Shown here one piece after another: positions 9,574-20,360 of a stretch of 64,000 bases of DNA. Under the pieces are notes generated by a model that saw only the letters and a list, made by a program, of their open reading frames with translations, made no database searches and was not told where the DNA came from. This DNA comes from Amborella trichopoda. Its lineage: Eukaryota; Streptophyta; Magnoliopsida; Amborellales; Amborellaceae. The stretch covers positions 1,093,259 to 1,157,258 of the forward strand of contig NW_006499207.1 of assembly GCF_000471905.2 (NCBI RefSeq). The letters run 5' to 3'. Every line of letters starts with the position of its first letter. Position 1 is the stretch's first letter. The position numbers and the translations under genes are program-made.

Positions 9574-10788
9574 TCATTTATGTGTCCTTAAAAGGCTCTC
9601 ATTTTTTTCTAGCCATAAAACCCATACGGTAGCAGCGATTGCTGCCCTCCACAAGGTTCTACCTGCTTTGGGCCTAGGACCACTTGAATAATGAAAAAAT
9701 AAATCTTTTGCCAAATGAGGGAGGACCCATTTGAGACTAAATAAGTGTAGAATCAGTGTCCAAAGCTCAAAAGCCACACTGCAATGTAGAAAGAGGTGGA
9801 GGTTGGACTCCTCTTTCAATCACATTACACATCTGTTGGGGAGTGGCATGCCTCTTTTTTGGAGCTGATCAAGTGTGAGGGCCCGTTGACAGCCGGCTAT
9901 CCAATTGAAAGACTGAACTTTTGGAGGAGCTATTGTGTTCCACGCTTTGGAGAAAGGAGAGATGGGATTTAAAGGGAAAGTAGAAGGCTGGATAAGTTTC
10001 TTATAGAAAGATGCTACTGAAAACTTACTAGATGGAGATAGTGTCCAAACCAAAGAATCGCTTCTTGATAAAGGTAAGAACACCGGGTGAAGAGCAGCTG
10101 ATAGAGTGGTGAAAGCGAATGTTTCCTCTTCAGTAAGATTCCTTCGAAAAGAAGGGTTCCAAGTTCTACGCCCCCCTGCCAAGACCATTTCATTTGCAAT
10201 ACTGGACTCTTTGTTGGAAGCAAGTTGAAACAGATTAGGAAACAGGTCCCAAGGGGAGCATGTCCAATCCACAAATCAGACCAGAAGCAAACTTTGTTTC
10301 CTTGTTTTGGATGGAAACGAAGCACGTTCTTGAACTGAGCAAGAGAAGAGGCGAGAGATTTCCAAACTCCTGAAGCCTTGCTACGTGAGGGCCTTCAGAT
10401 ACCCACTTGTGATCCGGAATGTTATATTTATTCCGAATAACCTGTGCCCAGAAAGAGTTTGGTTGGGTGGCCAATCTCCACCACCACTTCCCCAACAGAG
10501 CCAGATTATGTTTTCTTAGATCTTTGATGCCTAAACCACCTTGGGCTTTGGGCATTCGGACTCTATCCCAAGAGATTAGATGATATCTCATTTTTTCAGC
10601 TTGGCCGGACCACAAAAGTTCCTCATCAGTTGATCCAATCTATTAGCCACCGATGCTGGCATATGGAAAATGGACAGTAAGTAAATAGGGGAGTTTGCCA
10701 GTGTAGCCTTAACCAAAGTAGAACGACCGGCCAGGGAAAGAAATCTTCCTTTCGATCCAGGTAGACGTCTATCAACTCTATCAATCAC
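9574..10788 (-). pseudogene. LINE post-RT region including zf-RVT
   Basis: Several overlapping minus-strand frames together cover the conserved stretch after the LINE RT: SKGRFLSLAGRSTLVKATLANSP (near 10720-10770), the HLISWDRVRMPKAQGGLGIKDL segment (near 10520-10580), and the zinc-finger-like block ending in EESNLHLFLHCSVAFELW (9770-9820), which matches the ESxxHLFxxCxxAxxxW pattern of zf-RVT. The frame switches at about 10590, 10270 and 9820, so at least three frameshifts or stops have accumulated. The order and content are normal for the family. Confidence 0.8.
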
Positions 10789-11940
10789 TTAGGCCCAATG
10801 TCTCTTTTTAGGTTTCCTTAGGCCTAAAGGGATCCCCAAATAAGTGGTAGGGAGGTCCTCTACTTTACAATCCCAAGAAGGAATCAAGGATCTGATTTCT
10901 TGAAGTGAGAGGCCCACTCCCATCATCTTTGATTTTTCCATATTTACTTTGAAGCCAGTGGCATTCTCAAAGCATTTGAGGAAGATTCTGAGGTTCTCGA
11001 TTTGCTGAGGGATCGCATCTAGGAAGACTAGGGTATCATTTGCGTATTGCAAGTGTGATACTGAAGGACCTTGTGAGTTACAGAGGAAAGCCGAAAGTAG
11101 TCCTTCCTGGTAGAGATGAGAGATAGACCTGCTGAAAACCTCAGCAGCTGTTGTAAAAAAAAAGGGAGATAGCGGGTCCCCTTGACGGGCCCCCTCGAAG
11201 CAGCAAAGAACCCTTTAGGACTTCTATTTATAAGGACCGAAAAAAAGGGGGGTAGAAATACAGTCTTTTATTCATTTTCTCCATCGAGGACCAAAATTCA
11301 TATTAGCCATCGTCTCATCCAGTAATGACCAGTCCACATGGTCATATGCTTTCTCCCAATCGATTTTGAAAATCAAGCCTTGTTTCTTGGATAGATGCCT
11401 AGAGTGGATCCACTCATGAGCAACCAACGCACCATCCAGGATCAACCTTTCTTGGATGAAGGCTGATTGGGACTGCGAGATGATGAAAGGGAGGATCTGC
11501 TTAAGTCTTGAAGCCAATACCTTGGCCAGAATTTTATATGTAGAGTTGAGTAAGCTAATTGGACGGAAGTCCTTAAGCTCTGCTGCACCTTTTTTCTTGG
11601 GGATCAGGGCTATGAAGGTGGCATTGATAGCTTTGTTGAGGATCCCCCTATGATAGAATTCCTCAAAGAAGCTCCTAATATCAGGTAGGAAAGTACCCAA
11701 GAATGATTTAAAGGGGGCCAAGGGAAAACCATCTGGCCCCGGAGCTTTGTCTTTAGCTAATTGGTCAATGGCGATTGAGATTTCATCAACTGTAAAAGGT
11801 CTTCCCAAGTCACTGGACTAGTGGTCAGGAACAGTAAGGAAATCCAAAGTGGTCATCCTTGGCCTAAGTCCCACAGGGGCAGTATAGAGGGACTTGAAGT
11901 AATTTAGGATGGCAGTTTCGATTTCATCTGGCCGAGTAAG
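10789..11940 (-). pseudogene. LINE reverse transcriptase domain, inactivated
   Basis: The fingers/palm block (11272-11808) contains the family motifs KDKAPGPDGFP, NATFIALIPKKKGA, DFRPISLLNSTYKILAKVLASRL and FKIDWEKAYDHVDW, which carries the first catalytic aspartate. A separate frame (10789-11052) continues with QYANDTLVFLDAI where the family has the F/YADD box. The second aspartate is preceded by asparagine, so the catalytic pair is lost. The two blocks are in different frames, with a degenerate stretch at 11053-11271 between them. The domain synthesises cDNA at the nicked target in active relatives. This copy cannot do so. The region right of 11808 is the linker before the RT, cut by the 5' truncation. 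Confidence 0.88.
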
Positions 11941-11986
11941 AAAACTGTTATCCACCTTTATTATGGATATACTTCAATAGTATATG

Positions 11987-13124
11987 TTTGCTACCTCATA
12001 TAAACTTTTTATGAATTCCCTAGTGGACTAGTGAAACATGATGTTATCTAAAATTTATTAATTGATATATGATTAGAGCTTAAAAACTCATTTGGTGTCT
12101 ACAAACTCACATCATTCCTATATTCCTATCAGCCAGACTAAATTTATATTTTATTGGTAATATATCAAGTATTTTGACTTTCTTTATGCAATTTGGAACG
12201 TCAGTAAACCTCAATTCTAGTTCTCAGGTCACTCTATCGTGCGTCATACATCTTTGAGTGCTCAAAGAACCTTTGTTCAGGTCTTTAGGACTGTTGAGGA
12301 CCTCGATTCCAACACGAGGGAACCTTGGCGAAGTGTACTCAATATATTAATTCCAATTTTAAGGGGTTTTGGTTGAGGGTAATCTAGAACCTCAAACCTT
12401 TTACCCTATGAAACTCATTTCTTGATGCTGTTCCAATTGATTGGGTGTGTGATTCCTGAAATAGGAATCTCTATTCCATGTGGGTTAGAGCGCTGTTCCC
12501 AAAATATATGAATCTAGATTCGTACGATATGCTTTGTATGGGGGGACATTTCCTATCATAGGAATCTACTAGTTGCTTGTTATTCCGCAATTCTGATTCC
12601 TAAACGCTTTTACGAATTTCTCTCACTGTCATCCACTATGGGCCAACGTTACTAGTAATGAGAAATGAGCAGCACATTGTTATATATTTATTACCATAAT
12701 AATGTTTGGCCTTTTGGTGGGACCAAAATTTGTCCTCAAGGAAGTGAGCATCTTGGTTAATACTCTGTCTGTTAGTCTCTAGATCTAGAAATCTGTAAAA
12801 CCATGGTTCCTTTTCATGCCGACTTTGTTAGAGTTCTTTTGAGGACCAAAAGGGGATGGTACTCAGGTACTTGGTTGGGAACTGATCCTACTTATTGTTG
12901 GTAGGAATTTAATGTTGGATTTATGTCCTTTCAAGGCCCTAACTTCCGACATTTTCAAATGGCTCTTTTCTTCAGTGGGAGTATGAGAGTGACATGATTC
13001 TAGGATCTTGACGCATTGGGACCAAGACTCCTAACCCCCCGATTATGTCATGAGGAGGATTTATATATGGGAGGTACTGTGTGGGTTGAGGGTTACCTCT
13101 AAGTCATGGTCGCATTGTTATGTT
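11987..13124. other. Non-coding stretch
   Basis: No gene recognised. A weak inverted pattern (GTGATTCCTGAAATAGGAATC near 12448 against ATTCTGATTCCTAAACG near 12590) could be a decayed MITE, but no target duplication was found. Confidence 0.3.
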
Positions 13125-15469
13125 TGTGCCTCATGACTAAGTGATGGGCTAGGGCAATGACTTAAGAAGGTTAGGATGACTGTTATAAACCTTCTTGTAG
13201 CTTGTGCATTTACAATCGCAATACATGGGAAATCACTCTTCCAAGGATCCACATAATAGAGCTATACACATGTCCCAAGAGAGGAACCCCCGCATCTTAC
13301 GTGTGCATGCCCTCTAAGGGGTGCACTTAAAATCCGCTTTAACTTAAGGATTAAGAGTCACACATCGGTTTGACTTTGATAGACTAAGATCATGAGCCCT
13401 TGATTATACATTGCGGGGTCATGAGTTTGTCGAGAAGGTGGCTTTGGATTTTGGGTCTAGCTGAGTGGAGTGCTCTGTTTTGTAATTCGACTCCTAGGAT
13501 CCTAATTTCCCTTGTAAATATTTTTAATCAATGCCAAAATGATTTTTTTTGATGGAAACTCATTAAAATGATATTTATGGATTTATAAAAAAAATTTGGA
13601 TTTTTTTGAGGAATAAACTCCAATTTTCGAAGTTGTTTCAAAGAAATGACAATCAAGGACAGTCCCCCCGGGACCCACATGGGACACCCAAATAGCCAAT
13701 GGATGTCTCCCCATGGAGTAGAACGTTCCCTCATGTGGAGATGCTGTGGCGGTGACGTCAACTCCATGAGGGGGTCCCCTTGTCATTTCATTTATTAATA
13801 TTAAGTGTTGTATAGTGTTGAATTTTGATTTTTCACCAATGTGGAGAGTTCTAGAAGGGGCATATGGTTTATAATTATAAACCTAACATTAAGGGTATAT
13901 AGTAATACATTGCATATAACCATTTAGCTTATGTGATATGTTTTCATTAAGCCCACATGCTCTTGTAAAGGAGGGAATTTTCAAAGATTTGCTTTCGCTG
14001 AAAATTTTGTTAAATAACCATAAGGACATATCCTTCATCTTGGTTTTAAGGTTTATTAAATGTGAAGAGCAATAGGCTTTTTGATAACAAGGGAAATTGA
14101 AGTGAATTAAAGGAGGATAAATGTGTTTAAATTCGTACCACACATCTTGATGGCATGATGGTGGATGTTGGGCTATGATCATGCCTCTCTTTGTAGATTT
14201 TGATAGATGACATGAAGGGTCGAGATTCATCATCTAGAAACATCTCCACATTTGAGGTTTAAAAAGCTATAAATACCACCTTGAGTCATTTTTTCTCTTA
14301 TATGAGTTCAGATCACAAGTTTTCTTCCAAAAGTGGCATGCCCCTCTCTCTTCACTCTCTTTTTGGTTGGCACTCCCAAAGCCTTCATCTTCTTCCATTC
14401 TCTTTCTAAAACGCTTTTGCATATTGTGACAGAGAAGAGCTCATTTGAAGGTCTCATACTACTCAATTAATGGTGATCCAAAGCTCAAAATTCAAACTAT
14501 GGATGATTTAGTCTTCAAGTCTTCTTTAATTGAGTAAGGTCTTTTAATTTTCATCGATTTTCTTACTTTCCCTTTGTTGTGAATTCTCAATTACAACAAC
14601 TTTTCTTCCCCCTTTGATGTTTAGTTCTTTGCTTCCTTGAATCTTCATTGATCTCACTTGATCCATATAGTTTAAGGCTTCATCCATGCACAATTTGAGA
14701 TAGTTTTCCATGAGCTTTTTCCCTTGCTTTTTAGAGTATTTTTGGCTGATATTTCTCTGAGTTTTTCATGTTTATATCAGTCACTTAGATCACCTTCTAG
14801 TTTTCTTAAATTGTTGATTTTACAAAGAGAGACTATACCAATATTTTGTGAACTACTTTGTGAACAAACAAACCGGTTTTGCTTTTAAAGAGCTGGATTT
14901 CTCCCACAAATTTCCCACTTGTTTTCAATCTTTAAATCTCTGTAAATCCTTCCATATTTGAAGTGTGTATCAATAGATGCTAGGCTTCCCACTTTATCAG
15001 ATGATGAACTAGTTCGGATTTGTGCTAGGCCATCACATGTCACGTATTGACACATTGCTAGGACCCAAGGCCATAAACCGGCCATCCGAGAACTCCGATT
15101 GGCTTCACATGGTCATGATGCACTTTATACTTGAGGAATTGTATGTTAATGTAATGGAGATCATGTTGCGATATGTTTTCAAGAGTATACTATTTATGTT
15201 TTCAAGAATATACTATTTATGTGTAGTTTGATGATCTCTCTCTTTATGTCTAGTCTTGTTCATGTATGAGGGACCGCCATAGAGCTGTAACCTTTATTTG
15301 TTAGTGTATTTTGAAGTCATTAAGTCACTGTAGTTACAATGACCTTGCTGTAATTTCATTTTGGAAGTTGTAATTCAAGTGTATTGAAGAAATTTTAAAG
15401 TTATATTGGCTAGTTCTTTTCTACATTCTAGCCCATTGCAAGAGACTTGGTTTCTTATAAACTCCCTAG
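13125..15469 (+). repeat. LTR-like arm of a Copia element, plus orientation
   Basis: This segment precedes a primer-binding-site-like sequence at 15470-15482 and the gag ORF, as a 5' LTR should. About 1.95 kb of it (13125-15080) is matched in inverted orientation at 17466-19510. Shared blocks include the region rich in CCCCATGTGG motifs at 13650-13800, the TCTCTGAGTTT block near 14755, and CCCAAGGCC(A/G)TAAA at 15063-15077. The last 390 bases (15081-15469) have no inverted counterpart. The exact LTR ends were not fixed. Confidence 0.6.
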
Positions 15470-15482
15470 TGGCATCAGAGCC
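15470..15482 (+). other. Primer-binding site, initiator-Met tRNA type
   Basis: TGGCATCAGAGCC differs at one base from the TGGTATCAGAGCC commonly used by plant Copia elements. It lies 78 bases before the gag start and directly after the LTR-like arm. Confidence 0.75.
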
Positions 15483-15559
15483 ACAAAACTCTAAGAGAGG
15501 TCCTTTGAGTATTTTTGTGAGTCCTAGATTGTATTAGGACATGGCTCAAATGTGTGCAC

Positions 15560-17460
15560 ATGGCCACCAAATTGATAGTCACCGAATTGATCAAAGAAGA
15601 GAAGTTCAATGGGTTAAACTTCCTTGAATGGAAGAGGAAAGTGGACAATGTACTCCATGAGGAGAGTCTCATCCCCATGATCACTCATGACCCTCCAAGT
15701 GTGCCTAGATCTAATGCTGCCCATGCCACACATGATGCCTATGAGACATGGAGCACAAAAAATCGAAGTGCTCAAAATGTGCTCCTAGCCACAATGTCCT
15801 ACACTTGTCCAAGAGAGTATGAAGAGTGTAGGACAGCCAAAGATATCATTAAAAAGGATGAAGAAAGCCTTTGATACTCCATCTTATTCTCACAAGGTGA
15901 TGAGCATGAAGAAGCTCATCGATTGCTGGCTGCCGGATCCCTTGAAAATTTGTGATCATGTGAGAAATTTCCGCCATATGGTGAAGGACATTGAGTTGGC
16001 CAGCATGACATTTGATATGCCAACTCAAGTGACCCCCTTCTTGACCACTTTCTCCCCTTCATGGGAGAATTTTACAGCCAACCTAGTGGCTCATGACACC
16101 CCCTTGGCTCTTGACAGTCTCACATTCTTCCTTGAAGCCGAGGAGGAGTGCTGGACCGTGAACATGCATGGACCTAAGACAATGGTCTACATGGTAAACA
16201 CAAACCCTTTTTCTTCTTCTTTCCTTTTTCATGGTTTGCATGTGAATGTATGTGGGAATGCTCCTATTCATCAAAACAAGGATGGTAACAATAATAAAAA
16301 GAAAAAAGAAAAAGGGAAAGGGTAAATGGAGGTCAAAGGGGAAAGGCAAGGCCCAAGTGGGTAGTTATTTCATGCCACCACCACCATATACATTTAAGTG
16401 GAATTATGGGAATTATAATCCAAGGACATTGAGTTGGTCAGCATGACATTTGATATGCCAACTCAAGTGACCCTTTCTCCCCTTCATGGGATAATTTTAC
16501 AGCCAACCTAGTGGTTTGTGACACCCCCTTGACTCTTGACAGTCTCACATTCTTCCTTGAAGCCTAGGAGGAGTGCTGGACCGTGAACATGCATCGACCT
16601 AAGACAATGGTCTATATGGTAAACACAAACCCTTCCTCTTCTTCTTTCCTTTTTCATGGTTTGCATGTGAATGTATGTGGGAATGCTCCTAATCATCAAA
16701 ATAAAGATGGTAACAATAATAAAAAGAAAAAAGAAAAAAGGAAAGGGTAAATGGAATAGGTCAAAGGGGAAAGGCAATGCCAAAGTGGGTAGTTATTTCA
16801 TGCCACCACCACCTTATAATCCAAGGAATGAGAGAACAACCATATGCACCTAAGGATTTCTCTAATGTGCAATGCAATAAATGTAAGATATTCAGGCACA
16901 TTGCTAGGTATTGTCGTGCACCTCCCCTCTGTCCCTTAGCGCTTCCGCTACTGCATAATGAAATCGGTAGGGTAAGGTCTAACACTGGTCCCATAAATAA
17001 GAGACAAGAGAGGGTTTTTCTGGTGTTTGAGGTCATGGTAGCCGATGATGGGATCCACACATGGTGTCTTGATTCTGGAGCCACGATTCATGTGGCAAAC
17101 ACCATTTATAAATTCTGGTCTTTTAAAGAAGTGAAACTGAGCACTCAATACATCTACATGGGTAGAAACCAAAAGGAGCAAGTATTAGGATGTGGAACAA
17201 TGTCCTTGATCTTGTAAATGGAGAGGTTGTGGTCTTAAAAGACACTCCTATGCTCTGGACATGAGAAAGTATTTGATCTCGGTTTTAAAATGAGAAGTGC
17301 CGGTTATATGCTTGTTTTCAAGGAGAACAAGTTGTTAGTCTATGAGGGAAGTGTGAATGGTGAATTCGTTTTTATAGCCAAATATCACAATGGGCTTTCT
17401 CAATTGGAAATAAAGGATAGGTTTGCTTATGTGTTTGATCATGTGAATAATTTTCTATTA
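15560..17460 (+). pseudogene. Copia gag and protease relic
   Basis: The gag begins at ATG 15560 (MATKLIVTELIKEEKFNGLNF). It shows the LNFxxWKRKVDNVL helix region typical of Copia gag (UBN2/DUF4219 type), continues after a frameshift near 15850, and carries a basic K-rich linker. A zinc knuckle CNKCKIFRHIARYC (C-X2-C-X4-H-X4-C) lies near 16869-16910. A protease start follows with the active-site triad in WCLDSGATIHV near 17060-17090. A decayed pre-integrase stretch runs to about 17460. There is no integrase, RT or RNase H, because the element stops where the inverted LTR-like arm begins. Frameshifts, stops and a large internal duplication show it is dead. In active relatives gag forms the particle and the aspartic protease matures it. 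Confidence 0.8.
15984..16823 (+). repeat. Tandem duplication inside the gag (about 0.43 kb unit)
   Basis: The segment 15984-16420 is repeated at 16422-16823. Both copies start AGGACATTGAGTTGG and run through the K-rich linker to ATAATCCAAGG. The second copy lacks some bases near its start and end. The copies remain very similar, so the duplication looks more recent than much of the decay around it. Confidence 0.85.
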
Positions 17461-17465
17461 TGACA

Positions 17466-19510
17466 TTTACGGCCTTGGGTTTTAGTTATGTGCCAATGGG
17501 TGACATGTGGCATATGATAAATCCGGACCACTTCATCATTAAATAAAATGGGAAGCCAAGCGTCTACTAATACACACTCCACTATAAAAGGATTTGCAGA
17601 TATTCAAAGATCTAAATACGTGGAAATTCATGGGAGATATCTAACACTTTAAAAGACAAAACTGGCTCAAATTTCTTCACAAAGTGGTTCGTGAAAATTC
17701 GGCATAGTCTCTTTGTAAACTCAACAATTTTAGAAGATTAGGTGATCTAAGTAACTAATATGAACATAAACTCAGAGAAATATCAAGCAAAAATACGTGA
17801 AAAATCAAAGGAGAAAGCTCATGGAAAACAATATCAAATTGTGCATGGATGAAGCCCTCAACTACATGGATTAAGAGAAATCTATAATGATTCAAAAAGG
17901 CAAAGATCTAATAATTAAAAGAGAAAGGATTGTTGCTGTAATTGAAAATTTACAACAAAGTAAAAGTAATCAAATCAATGGAAATTGAAACACCTCACTC
18001 AATTGTTGAAGGCTTGAAGAATAGATCATCTGTGGCTTGAGTTTTCCGCTTTGGATAACCATTAATGGAGTAGTATGAGACCTTGAAGGAGTTCTGCTCT
18101 CTCACAACATGAAGAAACCTTTTTGGAGAGAAAGGAAGAAAGATGGGTTTGGGTGTGCCAACCAAGGAGGGAATGAAGAGAAAGGTGCATGGGACTTTGG
18201 ATAGAAAATTTGTGATGTGAATTCATATGTGGGAAAAAGTGATTAAATGGGGTATTTATAGCTTTTCAAGTGTCAAGTGTGGAGATGCTTCTAGATGATG
18301 AATCATGGCCTTTCATATCATCTATCAAAGGCTACAAAGAAATATATGCTCCTAGCCCACCATCCACTTTCATGCCATCAAGATGTGTGGTATGGATTTA
18401 AACACCTTTATTCTCCTTTAATTTACTCAAATTTCCCTTATTATCAAAAAGCCTATCTCTTCACATTTAAATAACCTTAAAACCAAGACGGAGGGTATGC
18501 CCTTATGACCATTTAACAAAATTTTCAGCAAAAATAAATCTTTGAAAATTCCTTCCTTTTGTAAGAGCATGTGGGTCAAACATGCTACATAAGCTAAGTG
18601 ATTATGTGCACAATTACCACATGCCCTTACGGTTAGCTTTATAATTACAAACCTTATATCGCTTCTAGAACTCTCCACACATGTGCATAAACCGCTTGCT
18701 TTATGCATTTAATATGTGCTCAAATAAATTTTCCAAAAATCCAAATATTTATGAAAAATCAAAATTCAACACTACACAACACTTTATATTAATAAATGAA
18801 ATGACAAGGGGGTCCCCACATGGGGTTGACATCTCCCACAAGTCATCTCCACATGGGGGGATGTGGGTCCCCATGGGGTGGGCACGTGGATACCCATTGG
18901 CCATTTAGGTTTCCCATGTGGGTCTCGGGACTGTCCTTAATTGTCAATACTTTGAAACAATTTCGAAAAAAAAAATTTCTTATTCAGAAAAGTCCAGAAA
19001 AATTCCCTTAAATACACAAAATTTATTTTAATAATTTTTAATTAAATAAAACATTTTGACATTGATTAAAAACATTTACAAGGAAAATTAGGATCTTTGG
19101 AGTTGAATTACAAAACAGAGCACTCCACTCGTCTACACCCGGAATCCAAAGCCACCTTCTTGGAATGACCCAACAGACTCATGACCCACAGTGTAGAATC
19201 AAAGCCCATGGTATTAGCCTATCAAATTCAAACCGATGCAACTCTTAATTCCTAAGTTTAAGCGGATTTCAAGTGTACCCCCTAGAGGACATGCACACAA
19301 GGTGCGAGGGTTCTTCTCTTGGCACATATGGAGGGGCTCCACTCTTGGCACATATGTAGCTCTATCCAGTGGATCCCTGGGAGGGTAGTTTCCCATGCAT
19401 TGCGACTGTATATATACATGTTACTAGAAGGTTTGTAGTTGTCAGGGATTTAGGCCAATGCCCTCTAGTAGCCCTAACCTTATCGCACAAGACTTTTAGT
19501 CATCAAGGTC
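17466..19510 (-). repeat. LTR-like arm, inverted copy of 13125-15080
   Basis: Read on the minus strand this matches the left arm: ACCCAAGGCCGTAAA at its inner end, the GTGATCTAAGTxACT/TCTCTGAG block, the GACAAGGGGGTCCCC...CATGTGG cluster at 18800-18930, and the AGAGCACTCCACTC block near 19115. Small indels are frequent. The copy lacks the terminal 390 bases and any primer site. It is therefore either a second LTR turned round by rearrangement or the LTR of another, oppositely oriented copy. Confidence 0.65.
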
Positions 19511-19760
19511 ATATATAAATCGGGGCGCTTTTACCCGTAACTTTGAGGTCACGTCCACCCGTTGATTTCTGCTTTTACTCATGGCGCCCTTTGTGGGTTT
19601 CTGCCATGCCCAGATTTTTTTTCTCAGGACACTTTTACTCATGGCTTCGTGGTCATGCCCGCCTGTCATTTGTACTCATGGTGCCCTTTGCGGGCCAAGC
19701 CCCTTTCTTTTTTTTGTTGGCAGATTTTACCCATAGCCCCCATAACTCCCTTTTTTGAGG
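19511..19760. repeat. Direct repeat of 28790-29060
   Basis: Blocks TTTTACTCATGGCGCCCTTT, TTTTACTCATGG(C/T)TTCGTG and TACTCATGGTG(C/T) recur in the same order and orientation about 9.3 kb to the right. This is consistent with duplicated non-coding sequence inside one Gypsy element or with two copies of it. Confidence 0.7.
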
Positions 19761-19840
19761 GGCTACATCTGCCTGAAGCTCGTTTACTTTTACTCGCGAT
19801 GGTTGCCATCGCGCCCGGCTTCTCTTTTACTTTTGTCTTT

Positions 19841-20360
19841 GGGGGGGGGGGAGGAGGGGGGGGGGAGGGGGGGGGGAAGAGGTCACTAATGTAGTGAACC
19901 TTGACAAAGGAATCTTGAGAATCTTGAGGGCGTGGCCCTGCCTCGGGCTAATTGCGATGGGTGGTGGCCAAGGTCGGGTTCTTTTCGCCCCTTTTAGGGG
20001 TGTTGCCCCAAAGAGTAGCTTTATTGTGACCCAAGAGATTTGTGCATGTGCGGGATCAATGATGGTGGTGCCTGTGGGAGTTGTTAGATGGCGAACGCAG
20101 TGGTGGCATGCTGGAGGCATCCGCAGCGAGCAGAATAAAGATGGCACCTGCGGGGGGGGTGGAGTGAAGGTGGTGCCCGCCAGGGGTGAAATGATGGAGG
20201 CACCTGCGGGGTGGTGAAATGGAGTTGGTACGCGCGGGGGGGGGGGGGGGGGGGGGCTGTGAAATGGAGTGGCACCGTGGGGACTAAAATGGAGTGGCAC
20301 CCACGGGGGGTGTGTGAAGATGGTACCACGGGGTGTGTGTGAAGATGATACCCGTGGGGG
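19841..20360. repeat. G-rich tandem repeat with long G-runs
   Basis: A G-run with few interruptions lies at 19841-19876. A series of about 30-45-base units of the type TGGAGTGGCACCxxxGGGG runs from 20130 to 20360, with a 21-base G-run at 20236-20256. The plus strand could form G-quadruplexes. The minus strand reads as a spurious proline-rich ORF. Confidence 0.85.

Larger units (their letters stand above)
8711..11970 (-). mobile_element. L1-type LINE, 5'-truncated, minus strand
   Basis: The insertion is bounded by a 16-bp target duplication with one mismatch: ACTTCATTAGTATATG (8695-8710) and ACTTCAATAGTATATG (11971-11986). The 3' end is on the left, marked by the T-run at 8711-8722 (the poly-A tail on the minus strand). 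From right to left it encodes RT, the thumb/connection region, a zf-RVT-like region and RNase H, the usual plant L1 order. The endonuclease and ORF1 are absent, so the copy is 5'-truncated, the usual result of incomplete target-primed reverse transcription. Confidence 0.92.
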
